A stretch of 51,976 nucleotides of DNA, from contig DASZTL010000104.1 in the NCBI GenBank assembly GCA_035548055.1, positions 1 through 51,976 of the forward strand, read 5' to 3'. Shown piece after piece: positions 10,213-17,568 of this stretch (the stretch's first letter is position 1; each line of letters begins with the position of its first letter). The position numbers were made by a program, and so were the translations under genes. The stretch comes from DASZTV01 sp035548055 (GTDB lineage: Bacteria > Actinomycetota > Actinomycetes > JAFAQI01). The notes below the pieces were generated by a model. It was not told the DNA's origin and did no database searches. It saw nothing but the letters and a program-made list of their open reading frames with translations.

Positions 10213-10692
10213 GTGGAAGCGAAGGTCTCCGCGGACCAAGATGAGCTCACCGACGCAGTCCTCGGAGTCAGTCGGGCACTCGTCGGGATCGCCCTACGGA
10301 CGGTCGCCGAGGACCCATCGGACATCACCCTGGTGCAGTTCCGAGCGCTTGCGACGCTCGCTGACAACGGCAGCCAACGAGTCGCTGACCTCGCCGCCCT
10401 GCTCGGCGTGAACAGCTCCACCGCGACGCGGATGTCCGCCCGGCTTCGCCGAAAGGGCCTGATCGTCCGGGAGCCGGACCGAACGGACCGTCGGGCGACC
10501 CGGCTCGAGATCACTCCCGCCGGCAAGGCCGTCGTACGAGCCGTGATGGAGCGGCGGCAGGCCGTCATCGGACACATCACGCGGCGCATCTCCGATGACC
10601 GACGCCACAGACTCATCGAGTCGATGCGGGTCTTCACCGAGGCGGCGGGCGACGGGCCCGACCAGGACTGGACTCCAGGGTGGACTCACTGA
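10213..10692 (+). CDS. MarR-family transcriptional regulator
   Basis: A 159-residue winged-helix regulator. Residues 10-40 form the N-terminal dimerisation helices. The DNA-binding part follows: FRALATLADNGSQRVADLAA, the recognition helix LLGVNSSTATRMSARL, and the wing with VREPDRTDRRATRLEITPAG, whose DxRxxR-type motif is typical of MarR proteins. It probably binds the palindrome at 10160-10180 and controls itself, clc and the divergent small membrane gene. Its 3' end overlaps the GTG of the ClC transporter by 13 bp, so the two are translationally coupled. The start is uncertain because an in-frame TAG lies directly before GTG 10213. Confidence 0.9.
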   Translation: MEAKVSADQDELTDAVLGVSRALVGIALRTVAEDPSDITLVQFRALATLADNGSQRVADLAALLGVNSSTATRMSARLRRKGLIVREPDRTDRRATRLEITPAGKAVVRAVMERRQAVIGHITRRISDDRRHRLIESMRVFTEAAGDGPDQDWTPGWTH

Positions 10693-12371
10693 ACCCGGAC
10701 CATGAGCCGCTCGACCCCGCCGCATCCGAAGTTCGCGACCTGAGCCATCTCGGCGACTTCAGTGCGACGCCACGGCTGCTCCTGATCGCCGGCCTCGCAC
10801 TTCCTGTCGGCGCGGTCAGCGCCTGCCTGTCCTGGGGCCTGCTCCGCCTGATCGGCCTGATCACCAACGCGGTCTTCTACCACCGGCTCGCGACACCACT
10901 CGTCGCGCCGGACAGCCACCATCACAACCCGGCCCTGATCCTGCTCGCGCCCGTCGCGGGCGGCCTCGTCATCGGACTGATGGCCCGATACGGGTCCGAG
11001 CGAATCCGCGGCCACGGCATGCCGGAGACCATCGAGGCGATTCTCATCGGCGGTAGCCGGGTTCAACCGAGGGTGGCGGTCCTCAAGCCGATCTCCTCAG
11101 CGGTTGCGATCGGCACTGGCGGACCGTTCGGCGCCGAAGGGCCGATCATCGCGACCGGCGGCGCCGTCGGGTCACTGTTCGCCCAGCTTCTTCACCTCAC
11201 GGCAGACGAGCGCAAGACGTTGCTGGTGGCCGGGGCAGTCGCAGGCATGGCGGCGACCTTCAACACCCCGCTCGCCGCCGTCCTGCTGGCAGTGGAGCTC
11301 CTGCTGTTCGAGTGGCGCCCGCGCAGCTACGTTCCGGTGGCCGCGGCGGTCGCAGTCGCCACGGCGTTGCGGAGACCACTGCTCGGCAGCGGGTTGCTGT
11401 TCCCGGTGAGCGCGCCGTTGCACATCACCGCACCCACCTACCTGCTGTGTGTGGTGTCGGGCATCGGCTCTGCCGCTCTGGCGGTCATCGCCACCGTGCT
11501 GGTCTACGCCTCAGAGGACGGCTTCCGGAAGCTGCCGATCCATTGGATGTGGTGGCCGGCTATCGGCGGTCTCATCATCGGCATCGGTGGCCTGCTGGTA
11601 CCCCAGACGCTTGGCGTCGGCTACAACGTCATCGACGCCGAGCTCACCGGCTCGATCGGCCTCGGCCTGGTCGGCGGAATCCTCGTCGTGAAGACGCTGA
11701 TCTGGTCGCTGTCGCTCGGCTCCGGCACCTCCGGCGGTGTGCTGGCACCGATGTTCATGATCGGTGGGGCACTCGGAACCCTCGAGGCTCACATCTTTCC
11801 CCACGTGGGCGCAGGCTTCTGGCCGCTGGTTGCCCTCGCCGGCGTGCTCGGCGGCGTGATGCGCTCGCCGTTCACCGGGGTGGTGTTCGCCATCGAGCTC
11901 ACGGGACGCTTCGACGCGGTCCTGCCTTTGATGATCGGGGCATCCGTCGCGTTCGGCGTCTCCGTGCTGGTCCTCAAGCGCTCGGTCCTGACCGAGAAGA
12001 TCGCCCGCCGCGGCTACCACCTCTCACGCGAGTACGACGTGGATCCGCTGGAGATGGCGTTTGTCGCCGACGTGATGCGAGCGGACCTGAGCGACCTCGC
12101 CACCGCGCCCACCGTGTTCGTGGACGACACCCTTCGGCACACCGCATATGTCATGGCCGAGGCACATCAGACGCGATGTGCGGTCGTCACCCGAGGCGAG
12201 GACGCCGAGATCGTCGGCTCGATCGAGCTTGTCGATCTCCTCGTCGGTCGACGGCAGGACCTTCACGAGATGTCTCATGCCGAACGAGTGATCCAGATCA
12301 GGATGCCGTTCCGACGGTCGACAGCACGCAGCGGTCGCGCTGCGAACCAGGTCCAGAGCGACCAGGTGTAG
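10680..12371 (+). CDS. ClC-family chloride channel/antiporter with C-terminal CBS region
   Basis: A 563-residue ClC protein. The selectivity motifs are present: GHGMPE in place of GSGIP, then GPFGAEGP with the gating glutamate Glu153, and GSGTSGGVLAP. A glutamate in LLFEWRPRS aligns with the proton glutamate (E203) of E. coli CLC-ec1, which favours a proton/chloride antiporter over a passive channel. About ten membrane helices end near residue 440. A cytoplasmic part follows with one recognisable CBS-like stretch (FVDDTLRHTAYVMAEAHQTRCAVV, then IVGSIELVDLL). It overlaps marR by 13 bp, so expression follows that regulator. The likely role is acid or chloride stress. Confidence 0.92.
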   Translation: MDSLNPDHEPLDPAASEVRDLSHLGDFSATPRLLLIAGLALPVGAVSACLSWGLLRLIGLITNAVFYHRLATPLVAPDSHHHNPALILLAPVAGGLVIGLMARYGSERIRGHGMPETIEAILIGGSRVQPRVAVLKPISSAVAIGTGGPFGAEGPIIATGGAVGSLFAQLLHLTADERKTLLVAGAVAGMAATFNTPLAAVLLAVELLLFEWRPRSYVPVAAAVAVATALRRPLLGSGLLFPVSAPLHITAPTYLLCVVSGIGSAALAVIATVLVYASEDGFRKLPIHWMWWPAIGGLIIGIGGLLVPQTLGVGYNVIDAELTGSIGLGLVGGILVVKTLIWSLSLGSGTSGGVLAPMFMIGGALGTLEAHIFPHVGAGFWPLVALAGVLGGVMRSPFTGVVFAIELTGRFDAVLPLMIGASVAFGVSVLVLKRSVLTEKIARRGYHLSREYDVDPLEMAFVADVMRADLSDLATAPTVFVDDTLRHTAYVMAEAHQTRCAVVTRGEDAEIVGSIELVDLLVGRRQDLHEMSHAERVIQIRMPFRRSTARSGRAANQVQSDQV

Positions 12372-12443
12372 CCGCACTCGCGTTTCTCGTCTGGCCAGGC
12401 GGGCAGGTGCCCGACGAGGACGACGACGATGCGTGAGGGAACC

Positions 12444-13283
12444 ATGTCACAGCCCGCTCAGCAGCAGGATCCCCCCGGCAGACAGTCGGAGATGCGGCCA
12501 CCGCCCGACTGCGGAGAAGACAGCTACATGGGACACGGGAGACTCGACGGCAAGGCTGCTGTGATCACCGGAGCCGACAGCGGCATCGGGCGGGCAGTCG
12601 CGATTGCCTACGCCCGTGAGGGCGCGGATGTGCTGATCTCCTACCTGTCCGAGGACGAGGACGCGAAGGACACCGCGCAGTACGTCGAGGCGGCCGGTCG
12701 CCGCGCGGTTCTGGTACGCGGCGACGTCTCGGACCCAGAGCATTGCCGCGACATCGTGGCGCAAGCGGTCGCAGAGTTCGGCCGGATCGACATCCTCGTC
12801 AACAACGCGGCATACCAGATGACACACGAGACGATCGAGGAGATCTCCGATGCGGAGTGGGATTACACGTTCCGCACGAACATTCACGCGATGTTCTACC
12901 TGTGCAAGGCCGCGCTTGCGCACATGCGACCGGGAAGCACGATCATCGGGAGCTCCTCGGTCAACTCCGACATGCCCTCCCCGCAACTCGCGCCGTACGC
13001 CGCTACCAAAGCGGCGATCGCAAACTTCTGCGCCAGCCTCGCCCAGCTGCTAGGAGACCGCGGGATTCGGGTCAACAGCGTCGCGCCAGGACCGATCTGG
13101 ACGCCACTGATCCCTTCGACCATGCCGCCGGAGAAGGTCGAACACTTCGGCGAGAACACCGCACTCGGCCGGGTCGGACAACCGGCCGAGCTGGCGCCGG
13201 TGTACGTCCTCCTCGCCTCCGACGAGGCCAGCTACATCTCCGGCGCGCGAATGGCCGTGACCGGCGGCCGGCCGATCTTGTGA
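12444..13283 (+). CDS. SDR oxidoreductase, GSP39/YghA-like
   Basis: About 279 residues. The N-terminal lead with many Gln/Pro residues and an MRPPPDCGEDSY stretch before the Rossmann fold is characteristic of the YghA/general stress protein 39 group. The fold shows TGADSGIGRAVAIAYAREGA, NNAAYQM, a catalytic Ser in IGSSSVNSDM and YAATKAA, then NSVAPGPIWTPLIPS. The acidic or polar residues after beta-2 suggest NADP use. ATG 12444 follows GAGGGA closely; ATG 12429 is an alternative giving five more residues. Members of this group are often stress-induced, which fits the neighbouring ClC, FHA and hemerythrin genes. Substrate is unknown. Confidence 0.88.
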   Translation: MSQPAQQQDPPGRQSEMRPPPDCGEDSYMGHGRLDGKAAVITGADSGIGRAVAIAYAREGADVLISYLSEDEDAKDTAQYVEAAGRRAVLVRGDVSDPEHCRDIVAQAVAEFGRIDILVNNAAYQMTHETIEEISDAEWDYTFRTNIHAMFYLCKAALAHMRPGSTIIGSSSVNSDMPSPQLAPYAATKAAIANFCASLAQLLGDRGIRVNSVAPGPIWTPLIPSTMPPEKVEHFGENTALGRVGQPAELAPVYVLLASDEASYISGARMAVTGGRPIL

Positions 13284-13297
13284 CCGAAAGGATGGAG

Positions 13298-13750
13298 ATG
13301 GCGGACGAGCAGTCGGCGGGCCGCGGGCACCCTCGGCTCGTGATCGTGCCGGAGGGTGGCCATGCGACCAGCGACAGTCCCGCGGCGCTCGGGTACGAGG
13401 CGGAGTTCCCGCTCAACGCCGGACGAACGACGATCGGAAGCGGCACCGGCCAGGACATCGTGCTCGACGGGCTAGCCGCAGAGCATGCGGTCATCGATTG
13501 GATCGCCGACGGCGATGAATACGTGTTCGAGCCGCTCACATCAGACGGGTCCGCGACAGTCGACGGCGGCATCGCGACCACGGGGATCCACCATGGCGAC
13601 CGGCTTCAACTCGGCAGATGGACACTCATCTTCCAGCGCGACGAGGCCGCCGATCACATCCGCCTCGGGAAGCGGGCGCGACAAGGCGGTGAGCACGCCG
13701 GAGACACCAGGCGCCGCCCAGGTGGCTACTCGACCGAGACCGCACCGTAG
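13298..13750 (+). CDS. FHA-like phosphopeptide-binding domain protein
   Basis: About 150 residues. A beta-sandwich resembling a forkhead-associated domain is visible at about residues 35-115. Its motif pieces are FPLNAGRTTIGSGTGQDIVL (the GR..IG start), AAEHAVIDW (the S/H position, here with Glu-His), then GIHHGDRLQLGRWTLIF, the usual HGD-x-hydrophobic-x-G strand pair. FHA domains bind phosphothreonine peptides, often for Ser/Thr kinases; no kinase is in this window. The charged tail of about 30 residues is probably disordered. The start is set at ATG 13298 because AAGGA lies 5 bp upstream. GTG 13280 (overlapping the SDR stop) and ATG 13292 are alternatives. Confidence 0.75.
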   Translation: MADEQSAGRGHPRLVIVPEGGHATSDSPAALGYEAEFPLNAGRTTIGSGTGQDIVLDGLAAEHAVIDWIADGDEYVFEPLTSDGSATVDGGIATTGIHHGDRLQLGRWTLIFQRDEAADHIRLGKRARQGGEHAGDTRRRPGGYSTETAP

Positions 13751-13755
13751 ACGAC

Positions 13756-14220
13756 CTACTCCCGGTCGAGCGTGCCCCAGGCGCCCGCCTGCTCGTCGAT
13801 CAGCCGCTCGCTCTCACTGATCACCTCCTCGGCGATCCAGGCCAGCGGCCGGTCACAGCGGACCAGCGGCTCGTTGTCTGGGCCACGTCCCACGACGCTG
13901 CCGAGCAGCAGCCAGGGCCGGGCGCCTCGGCGATCGCGAAGATGCCGGTAGTCGTACAGCCGGCGCGCCACCCACAAGTCCAGCGACCGGCCCCTCCACC
14001 AGTCCTCCACGGCCAGCGCACTCGCCGACAGGCCTGGCAACTCAACACCGGTGAGATCGTCGCGACTCTGCGATCCGCGATCTACGGCCGGTCCCTTGGA
14101 CCAGCGCACGTATATGTCGCGGCCGTGTCGCTGGACCAACCGCGCCAGATCGGCAAGGTCGGTCACGACCGGAAGCTCGGCGTCCTCCCTGGCCGGCGCC
14201 GGCCGGCTAGCAGCGTTCAT
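13756..14220 (-). CDS. DUF6098-family protein
   Basis: About 154 residues with no signal peptide or membrane segment. LARLVQRHGRDIYVRWSKGP near residue 20, LTGVELPGLSASALAVEDWW, LWVARRLYDYRHLRDRRG and ARPWLLLGSVVGRGPDNEPL match what I know of DUF6098 proteins from Actinobacteria. No enzymatic motif is apparent and the role is unknown. The open frame continues upstream to 14346, but that part would run into the hemerythrin start; ATG 14220 matches the family start. It is divergent from the hemerythrin gene and converges on the FHA gene with only 5 bp between stops. Confidence 0.75.
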   Translation of the reverse strand: MNAASRPAPAREDAELPVVTDLADLARLVQRHGRDIYVRWSKGPAVDRGSQSRDDLTGVELPGLSASALAVEDWWRGRSLDLWVARRLYDYRHLRDRRGARPWLLLGSVVGRGPDNEPLVRCDRPLAWIAEEVISESERLIDEQAGAWGTLDRE

Positions 14221-14276
14221 GCCCCACCGGTTGCCTGGTTTTGGCGTGAGCAAACGATGACTCCGGCCGGCTGCCT

Positions 14277-14303
14277 GTTTGTCATGACCGGCGCGAGGGG
14301 AAC
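14277..14303 (+). promoter_or_regulatory. Candidate SigB/SigF-type stress promoter for the hemerythrin gene
   Basis: GTTT (14277-14280) and GGGAAC (14298-14303) are separated by 17 bp, close to the GTTT-N15-17-GGGTAT pattern of actinobacterial general stress sigma factors. The last three -10 bases deviate. The start codon is 36 bp downstream. A near-copy of the -35 neighbourhood (CCGG-Y-TGCCTG then a T-run) occurs 40 bp upstream at 14227. Confidence 0.3.
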
Positions 14304-14339
14304 TCTCAGTCGAACCACTCACCTGGAGGCGAAGCCACG

Positions 14340-14840
14340 ATGTCACGCGACGCGATCATCATGCTCAAGGAAGACCACAAGCGGGTCCGTGCGCTCTTCC
14401 GCGACTTCCGGAAGGCCGGCGAGAACGCCGAGGCCACCAAGGCACGACTGGTCGACAAGATCCTCGAAGAGCTGACCGTGCACACCTACATAGAGAACGA
14501 GGGCATGTACCCCGAGGTGAAGACGCTGATCCCGGACCTGAAGGAGGACATCCTCGAATCGCTCGAGGAGCACCACGTCGCGGATGTCCTGTGCATGGAG
14601 CTGTCGGTGATGAGCCCCGAGCATGACCACTTCGACGCCAAGGTGACAGTGCTCATGGAAAACGTCGAGCACCACATAGACGAAGAGGAAGAGGCGTGGT
14701 TCCCGAAGGTGCGCGAGCAGCTCAGCCGAAAGGAGCTACAGGACATCGGCGCTCGGATGGAGACGCTGCGCGAGAAGGCGCCCCGGCGACCGGCTCACCC
14801 ACGGTCGCTCAAGAAGACCGTCAAGGCAATGGTGTCCTAG
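14340..14840 (+). CDS. Hemerythrin HHE-domain protein
   Basis: A 166-residue four-helix-bundle protein. The di-iron ligands are visible as ALLRxH-type positions: LKEDHKRV (His13), LTVHTYIENEGMYPEV (His48 with Glu52), LEEHHVADV and MENVEHHIDEEEEAWFP. This gives the H...HxxxE...H...HxxxxD/E set of the HHE family. Such proteins bind or sense O2 and NO, or store iron. The tail after residue 145 is basic and Pro-rich (RRPAHPRSLKKTVK), possibly for nucleic acid or membrane contact. TGGAGG lies 11 bp before the ATG. It is divergent from DUF6098. Confidence 0.9.
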   Translation: MSRDAIIMLKEDHKRVRALFRDFRKAGENAEATKARLVDKILEELTVHTYIENEGMYPEVKTLIPDLKEDILESLEEHHVADVLCMELSVMSPEHDHFDAKVTVLMENVEHHIDEEEEAWFPKVREQLSRKELQDIGARMETLREKAPRRPAHPRSLKKTVKAMVS

Positions 14841-14884
14841 GCGCCGAACAGCCGTCCGCGCAACCCGGGGCCCTTCCCGCATGA

Positions 14885-15028
14885 GTCTCCGAGCGGGCAC
14901 CCGAGGCCGAGTCGGGGTACGACGGAGCCCTCACGGAAGACATCGCCACGTTTGCGACCGATCATCGTTACCGGGTTGCCCGGCTCGGCTTCCCGGCGCC
15001 GGATGCCCTCGGTCCGGTCGTCGCCGAG
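14885..15028 (+). pseudogene. Possible gene remnant between hemerythrin and chemoreceptor genes
   Basis: This 248-bp gap has no good open reading frame with a start. One frame carries a protein-like stretch with plausible codon use: SGYDGALTEDIATFATDHRY, then RVARLGFPAPDALGPVVAE. It is preceded in frame by TGA 14882-14884, has no ATG, GTG or ribosome-binding site, and degenerates afterwards. I read it as a possible decayed fragment of an unidentified gene. It may be chance. The rest of the gap shows nothing recognisable. Confidence 0.3.
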
Positions 15029-15088
15029 CCGGGATGCGGGACCAGCCCGAGGCGCGGATCGCCCCGATCCCCCACCGCGTTCTCCTGC

Positions 15089-16693
15089 TCAGGCGACCTT
15101 GAAGCGGGCGATGCTGGCTCGTAGCTCGGAAGCCAGATTGTTCAGTTCGGCGGCGGCGGCGGCGGACTGCTTCGAGCCCTGCGCGTACTGCCGCGAGACG
15201 TCCGACACCTGAGTCATCGCCGCGACCACCTGATCCGATGCCGACCGTTGCTGCTGGGTGGCGACGCTGATCTCCTTGGCTGCGGTGGTGGTCTCCTCGA
15301 CCATGCCGGAGATCCGTTCGAGCGCGTCGACGACGCCGCGGGCGAGCTCGGAGCCGGTCCGCACCTCCTTGCTGCCTTCCTCGCTGGCCATGATCGTGGC
15401 CGAGGTCTCGGCCTGGATCTCGCTGACGATGGCCTGGATCTGGCCGGTCGACTGCTGCGCGCGTTCGGCCAGCTTGCGGACCTCGGCGGCCACGACGGCG
15501 AAGCCGCGGCCGTTCTCCCCGGCCCGGGCCGCCTCGATGGCGGCGTTGAGCGCGAGCAGGTTGGTCTGGTCGGCCAGGTCGTTGATCACGTCGAGGATCC
15601 GGCCGATCTCCTGGCCTTTCTCCCCGAGGGACAGCGCGCGACCGCCGATCTGCTCGACCCGCGCGGCGATCGCATCCATCGCCTCGACGGAGGCAGACAC
15701 GGCCGCCTGGCCGTCTTCCGCGTGACGCAGGGTCTCGGCGGCGTACCGGGCGACCGACTCGGAGGTCTCGGAGATCTGCGCAGCCGTCGCGGCGAGCTCC
15801 TCGATCGTGGAGGTCGTCTCCGACACCGCCGAAGACTGCTGCGTGGCGCTCGCCGCATGCTGCTCAGCGGAGGCGAGGAGCTCGTGTGCGGCCGCGACGA
15901 TCTGCTCGCCTCCGGCGCGGATCGACCCGACCAGGCCACGCAGGTTGCCCAACGTGTCGTCGAAGGCAGTGGCGAGCTGCGCCAACAGCTCCTGCGCGAC
16001 GCTGTCCGACTCGACCTGCACCGACAGGTCACCGCGGGCGGCGAGCGCGAGCGCGGCGGAGAGATCCTCGACGGTGCTTCGCAGCTGGTCGCGTTCCGTG
16101 TCAGCGTGAAGGCGTTGCGCCTCGAGTCGTGACGACACCGCGTTGCCGAGCAGCGAGATCATCATCGAGGACAGGCCGATGAGGATCAGCGGCCCGGCGG
16201 CGGCCTTGTTGAGGTCGTGTGCGATCCAGGTCGCAAGCACCAGCGAGCCCGCCATGAACACCGATTGGCCCATCGCGAGCAGCAGGTTCGGCGCGATCAC
16301 TGCGGCGCCCGCGGTGGTGACGAGCATCATCACCCAGAACGGACCGGACACCCCACCGGTCAACGCCACAACGGCGACACCGACACCCTGGTCCACCACG
16401 CCCATCACGACCAGGTACGGCACCTCGAGTCCCGGCGAGCGGGTCATCACCATTGGGGTGAGACGTTGCATGATCACCGGTACGAGGCCGATCGCCAGCC
16501 ACGCGTAGATGATGTAGCGGTGCTCGTACGCGGGGTTGATGCCGTAGTGCGCCATCAGGATGACGGCGATGGCGGCGCCGACGAGCTTGCCAAGGCTGGC
16601 GATGCCGGACTCGCCATAGAGGCGATGCCAGGCCAGCATGTCGGACACGGTCCAACCTTCCCGAGGGGTGAGGGAGCTCTCGGGGAGTTGCAT
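15089..16693 (-). CDS. Methyl-accepting chemotaxis-type sensory protein
   Basis: A 534-residue membrane receptor. Residues about 35-200 form several membrane helices with very short loops and no large extracellular sensor domain, so it may sense the membrane or energy state. After about residue 205 a long coiled coil begins. Its hairpin tip is the highly conserved MCP signalling motif with TNLLALNAAIEAARAGENGR and GFAVVAAEVRKLAERA, which contacts CheA/CheW in other bacteria. Ala/Glu/Gln-rich heptads with typical methylation-site pairs flank the tip. No cheA, cheW or flagellar genes are in the window. It is divergent from an SDR gene, with a palindrome between. Confidence 0.92.
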   Translation of the reverse strand: MQLPESSLTPREGWTVSDMLAWHRLYGESGIASLGKLVGAAIAVILMAHYGINPAYEHRYIIYAWLAIGLVPVIMQRLTPMVMTRSPGLEVPYLVVMGVVDQGVGVAVVALTGGVSGPFWVMMLVTTAGAAVIAPNLLLAMGQSVFMAGSLVLATWIAHDLNKAAAGPLILIGLSSMMISLLGNAVSSRLEAQRLHADTERDQLRSTVEDLSAALALAARGDLSVQVESDSVAQELLAQLATAFDDTLGNLRGLVGSIRAGGEQIVAAAHELLASAEQHAASATQQSSAVSETTSTIEELAATAAQISETSESVARYAAETLRHAEDGQAAVSASVEAMDAIAARVEQIGGRALSLGEKGQEIGRILDVINDLADQTNLLALNAAIEAARAGENGRGFAVVAAEVRKLAERAQQSTGQIQAIVSEIQAETSATIMASEEGSKEVRTGSELARGVVDALERISGMVEETTTAAKEISVATQQQRSASDQVVAAMTQVSDVSRQYAQGSKQSAAAAAELNNLASELRASIARFKVA

Positions 16694-16707
16694 CGGGCGA
16701 TTCCCGA

Positions 16708-16717
16708 TTCATATGAA
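16708..16717. promoter_or_regulatory. Palindrome in the chemoreceptor/SDR divergent promoter region
   Basis: TTCATATGAA is a perfect 10-bp palindrome in the 89-bp space between the divergent starts. On the minus strand it contains TATGAA, a possible -10 placed about 15 bp before the chemoreceptor ATG. It may be an operator; no cognate regulator is adjacent. Confidence 0.3.
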
Positions 16718-16782
16718 GCAGGTGGAGCAGAAATGCCCGAAAAGTCCTACCTCACGTCATTCGTCACCTCTGGGTCGGGCGA

Positions 16783-17568
16783 ATGAGCCGGATGTACGCC
16801 GTGACGGGCTCCGCCTCTGGCATCGGTGCCGCGATTCGCGAGCGCCTGATCGCTGACGGGCATTCGGTGATCGGTGTCGACCGCGTCGACGCCGACGTGG
16901 TGGCCGACCTGGGTTCCGCGGCGGGCCGGGCGGCCGCGGTCGCCGGCATCGCGGACGCCTGTGGCGGCGCGCTGGCAGGGCTGGTGACCTGCGCGGGTGT
17001 CGCGGGGCTGCCCGATCGTCCGGGGTCGCTGCTCGTGTCGGTCAACTACTTCGGCACCGTCGAGGTCATCGCGGGTCTGCGCGAACAGCTCGCGGTCGGA
17101 GGCGGCAGTGTCGTTGCGATCAGCTCGAACTCCACGACCTGCCAGCCCGGCTACTCACTCGACCTCGTCGATACCTGTCTGGCCGGCGACGAGAGCGTGG
17201 CCGGCGCCATGGCCGACCAGGCCGACTCGGTGATGACATACCCGGCGACGAAGACGGCGATCGCGCGCTGGATCCGCCGCCACTCGACTGCTCCGGAGTG
17301 GATCGGCGCCGGGATCCGCCTCAACGCGATCGCTCCTGGCCTCGTCGAGACGCCGCTCGCCGCGGAGCAGCGCAACGACCCGACGATCGGACCGTTGGTC
17401 GCGATGTTTCCGTTGCCGTTGGGCCGGGGCGGCGCGCCGCCGGAGATTGCCGACGCTGCCGTCTTCTTGTTGAACAACCAGTTCTGTGTCGGGACGTTGC
17501 TGCTCATCGACGGCGGCACCGAAGCACTTCTACGTCCGGATGCCTGGCCGACGCTTTGGGAGATCTAG
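16783..17568 (+). CDS. SDR oxidoreductase, 3-alpha-hydroxysteroid-dehydrogenase-like
   Basis: A 261-residue short-chain dehydrogenase of the compact type that lacks the usual longer central region. TGSASGIGAAIRERLIADGH starts the Rossmann fold. Asp in IGVDRVDADVVADL after beta-2 favours NAD. The catalytic Ser is in VAISSNSTT, Tyr-x3-Lys is in MTYPATKTAIARW, and NAIAPGLVETPL follows. VSVNYFG replaces the more usual VNLxG. This layout resembles bacterial 3-alpha-hydroxysteroid dehydrogenase/carbonyl reductase. Its stop TAG overlaps the GTG of the Old Yellow Enzyme by 1 bp, so the two are coupled and may act in one ring-reduction or oxidation pathway. Confidence 0.87.
   Translation: MSRMYAVTGSASGIGAAIRERLIADGHSVIGVDRVDADVVADLGSAAGRAAAVAGIADACGGALAGLVTCAGVAGLPDRPGSLLVSVNYFGTVEVIAGLREQLAVGGGSVVAISSNSTTCQPGYSLDLVDTCLAGDESVAGAMADQADSVMTYPATKTAIARWIRRHSTAPEWIGAGIRLNAIAPGLVETPLAAEQRNDPTIGPLVAMFPLPLGRGGAPPEIADAAVFLLNNQFCVGTLLLIDGGTEALLRPDAWPTLWEI

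Noticed and set aside
12445..12451. A second TGTCACA heptamer considered as an ECF41 promoter
   Set aside because: No CGTC follows at 16 bp, and it lies within the start of an SDR gene.
14881..15102. A 73-codon frame in the gap after the hemerythrin gene
   Set aside because: It is Arg/Pro-rich with no ribosome-binding site. A different frame in the same place looks more protein-like.
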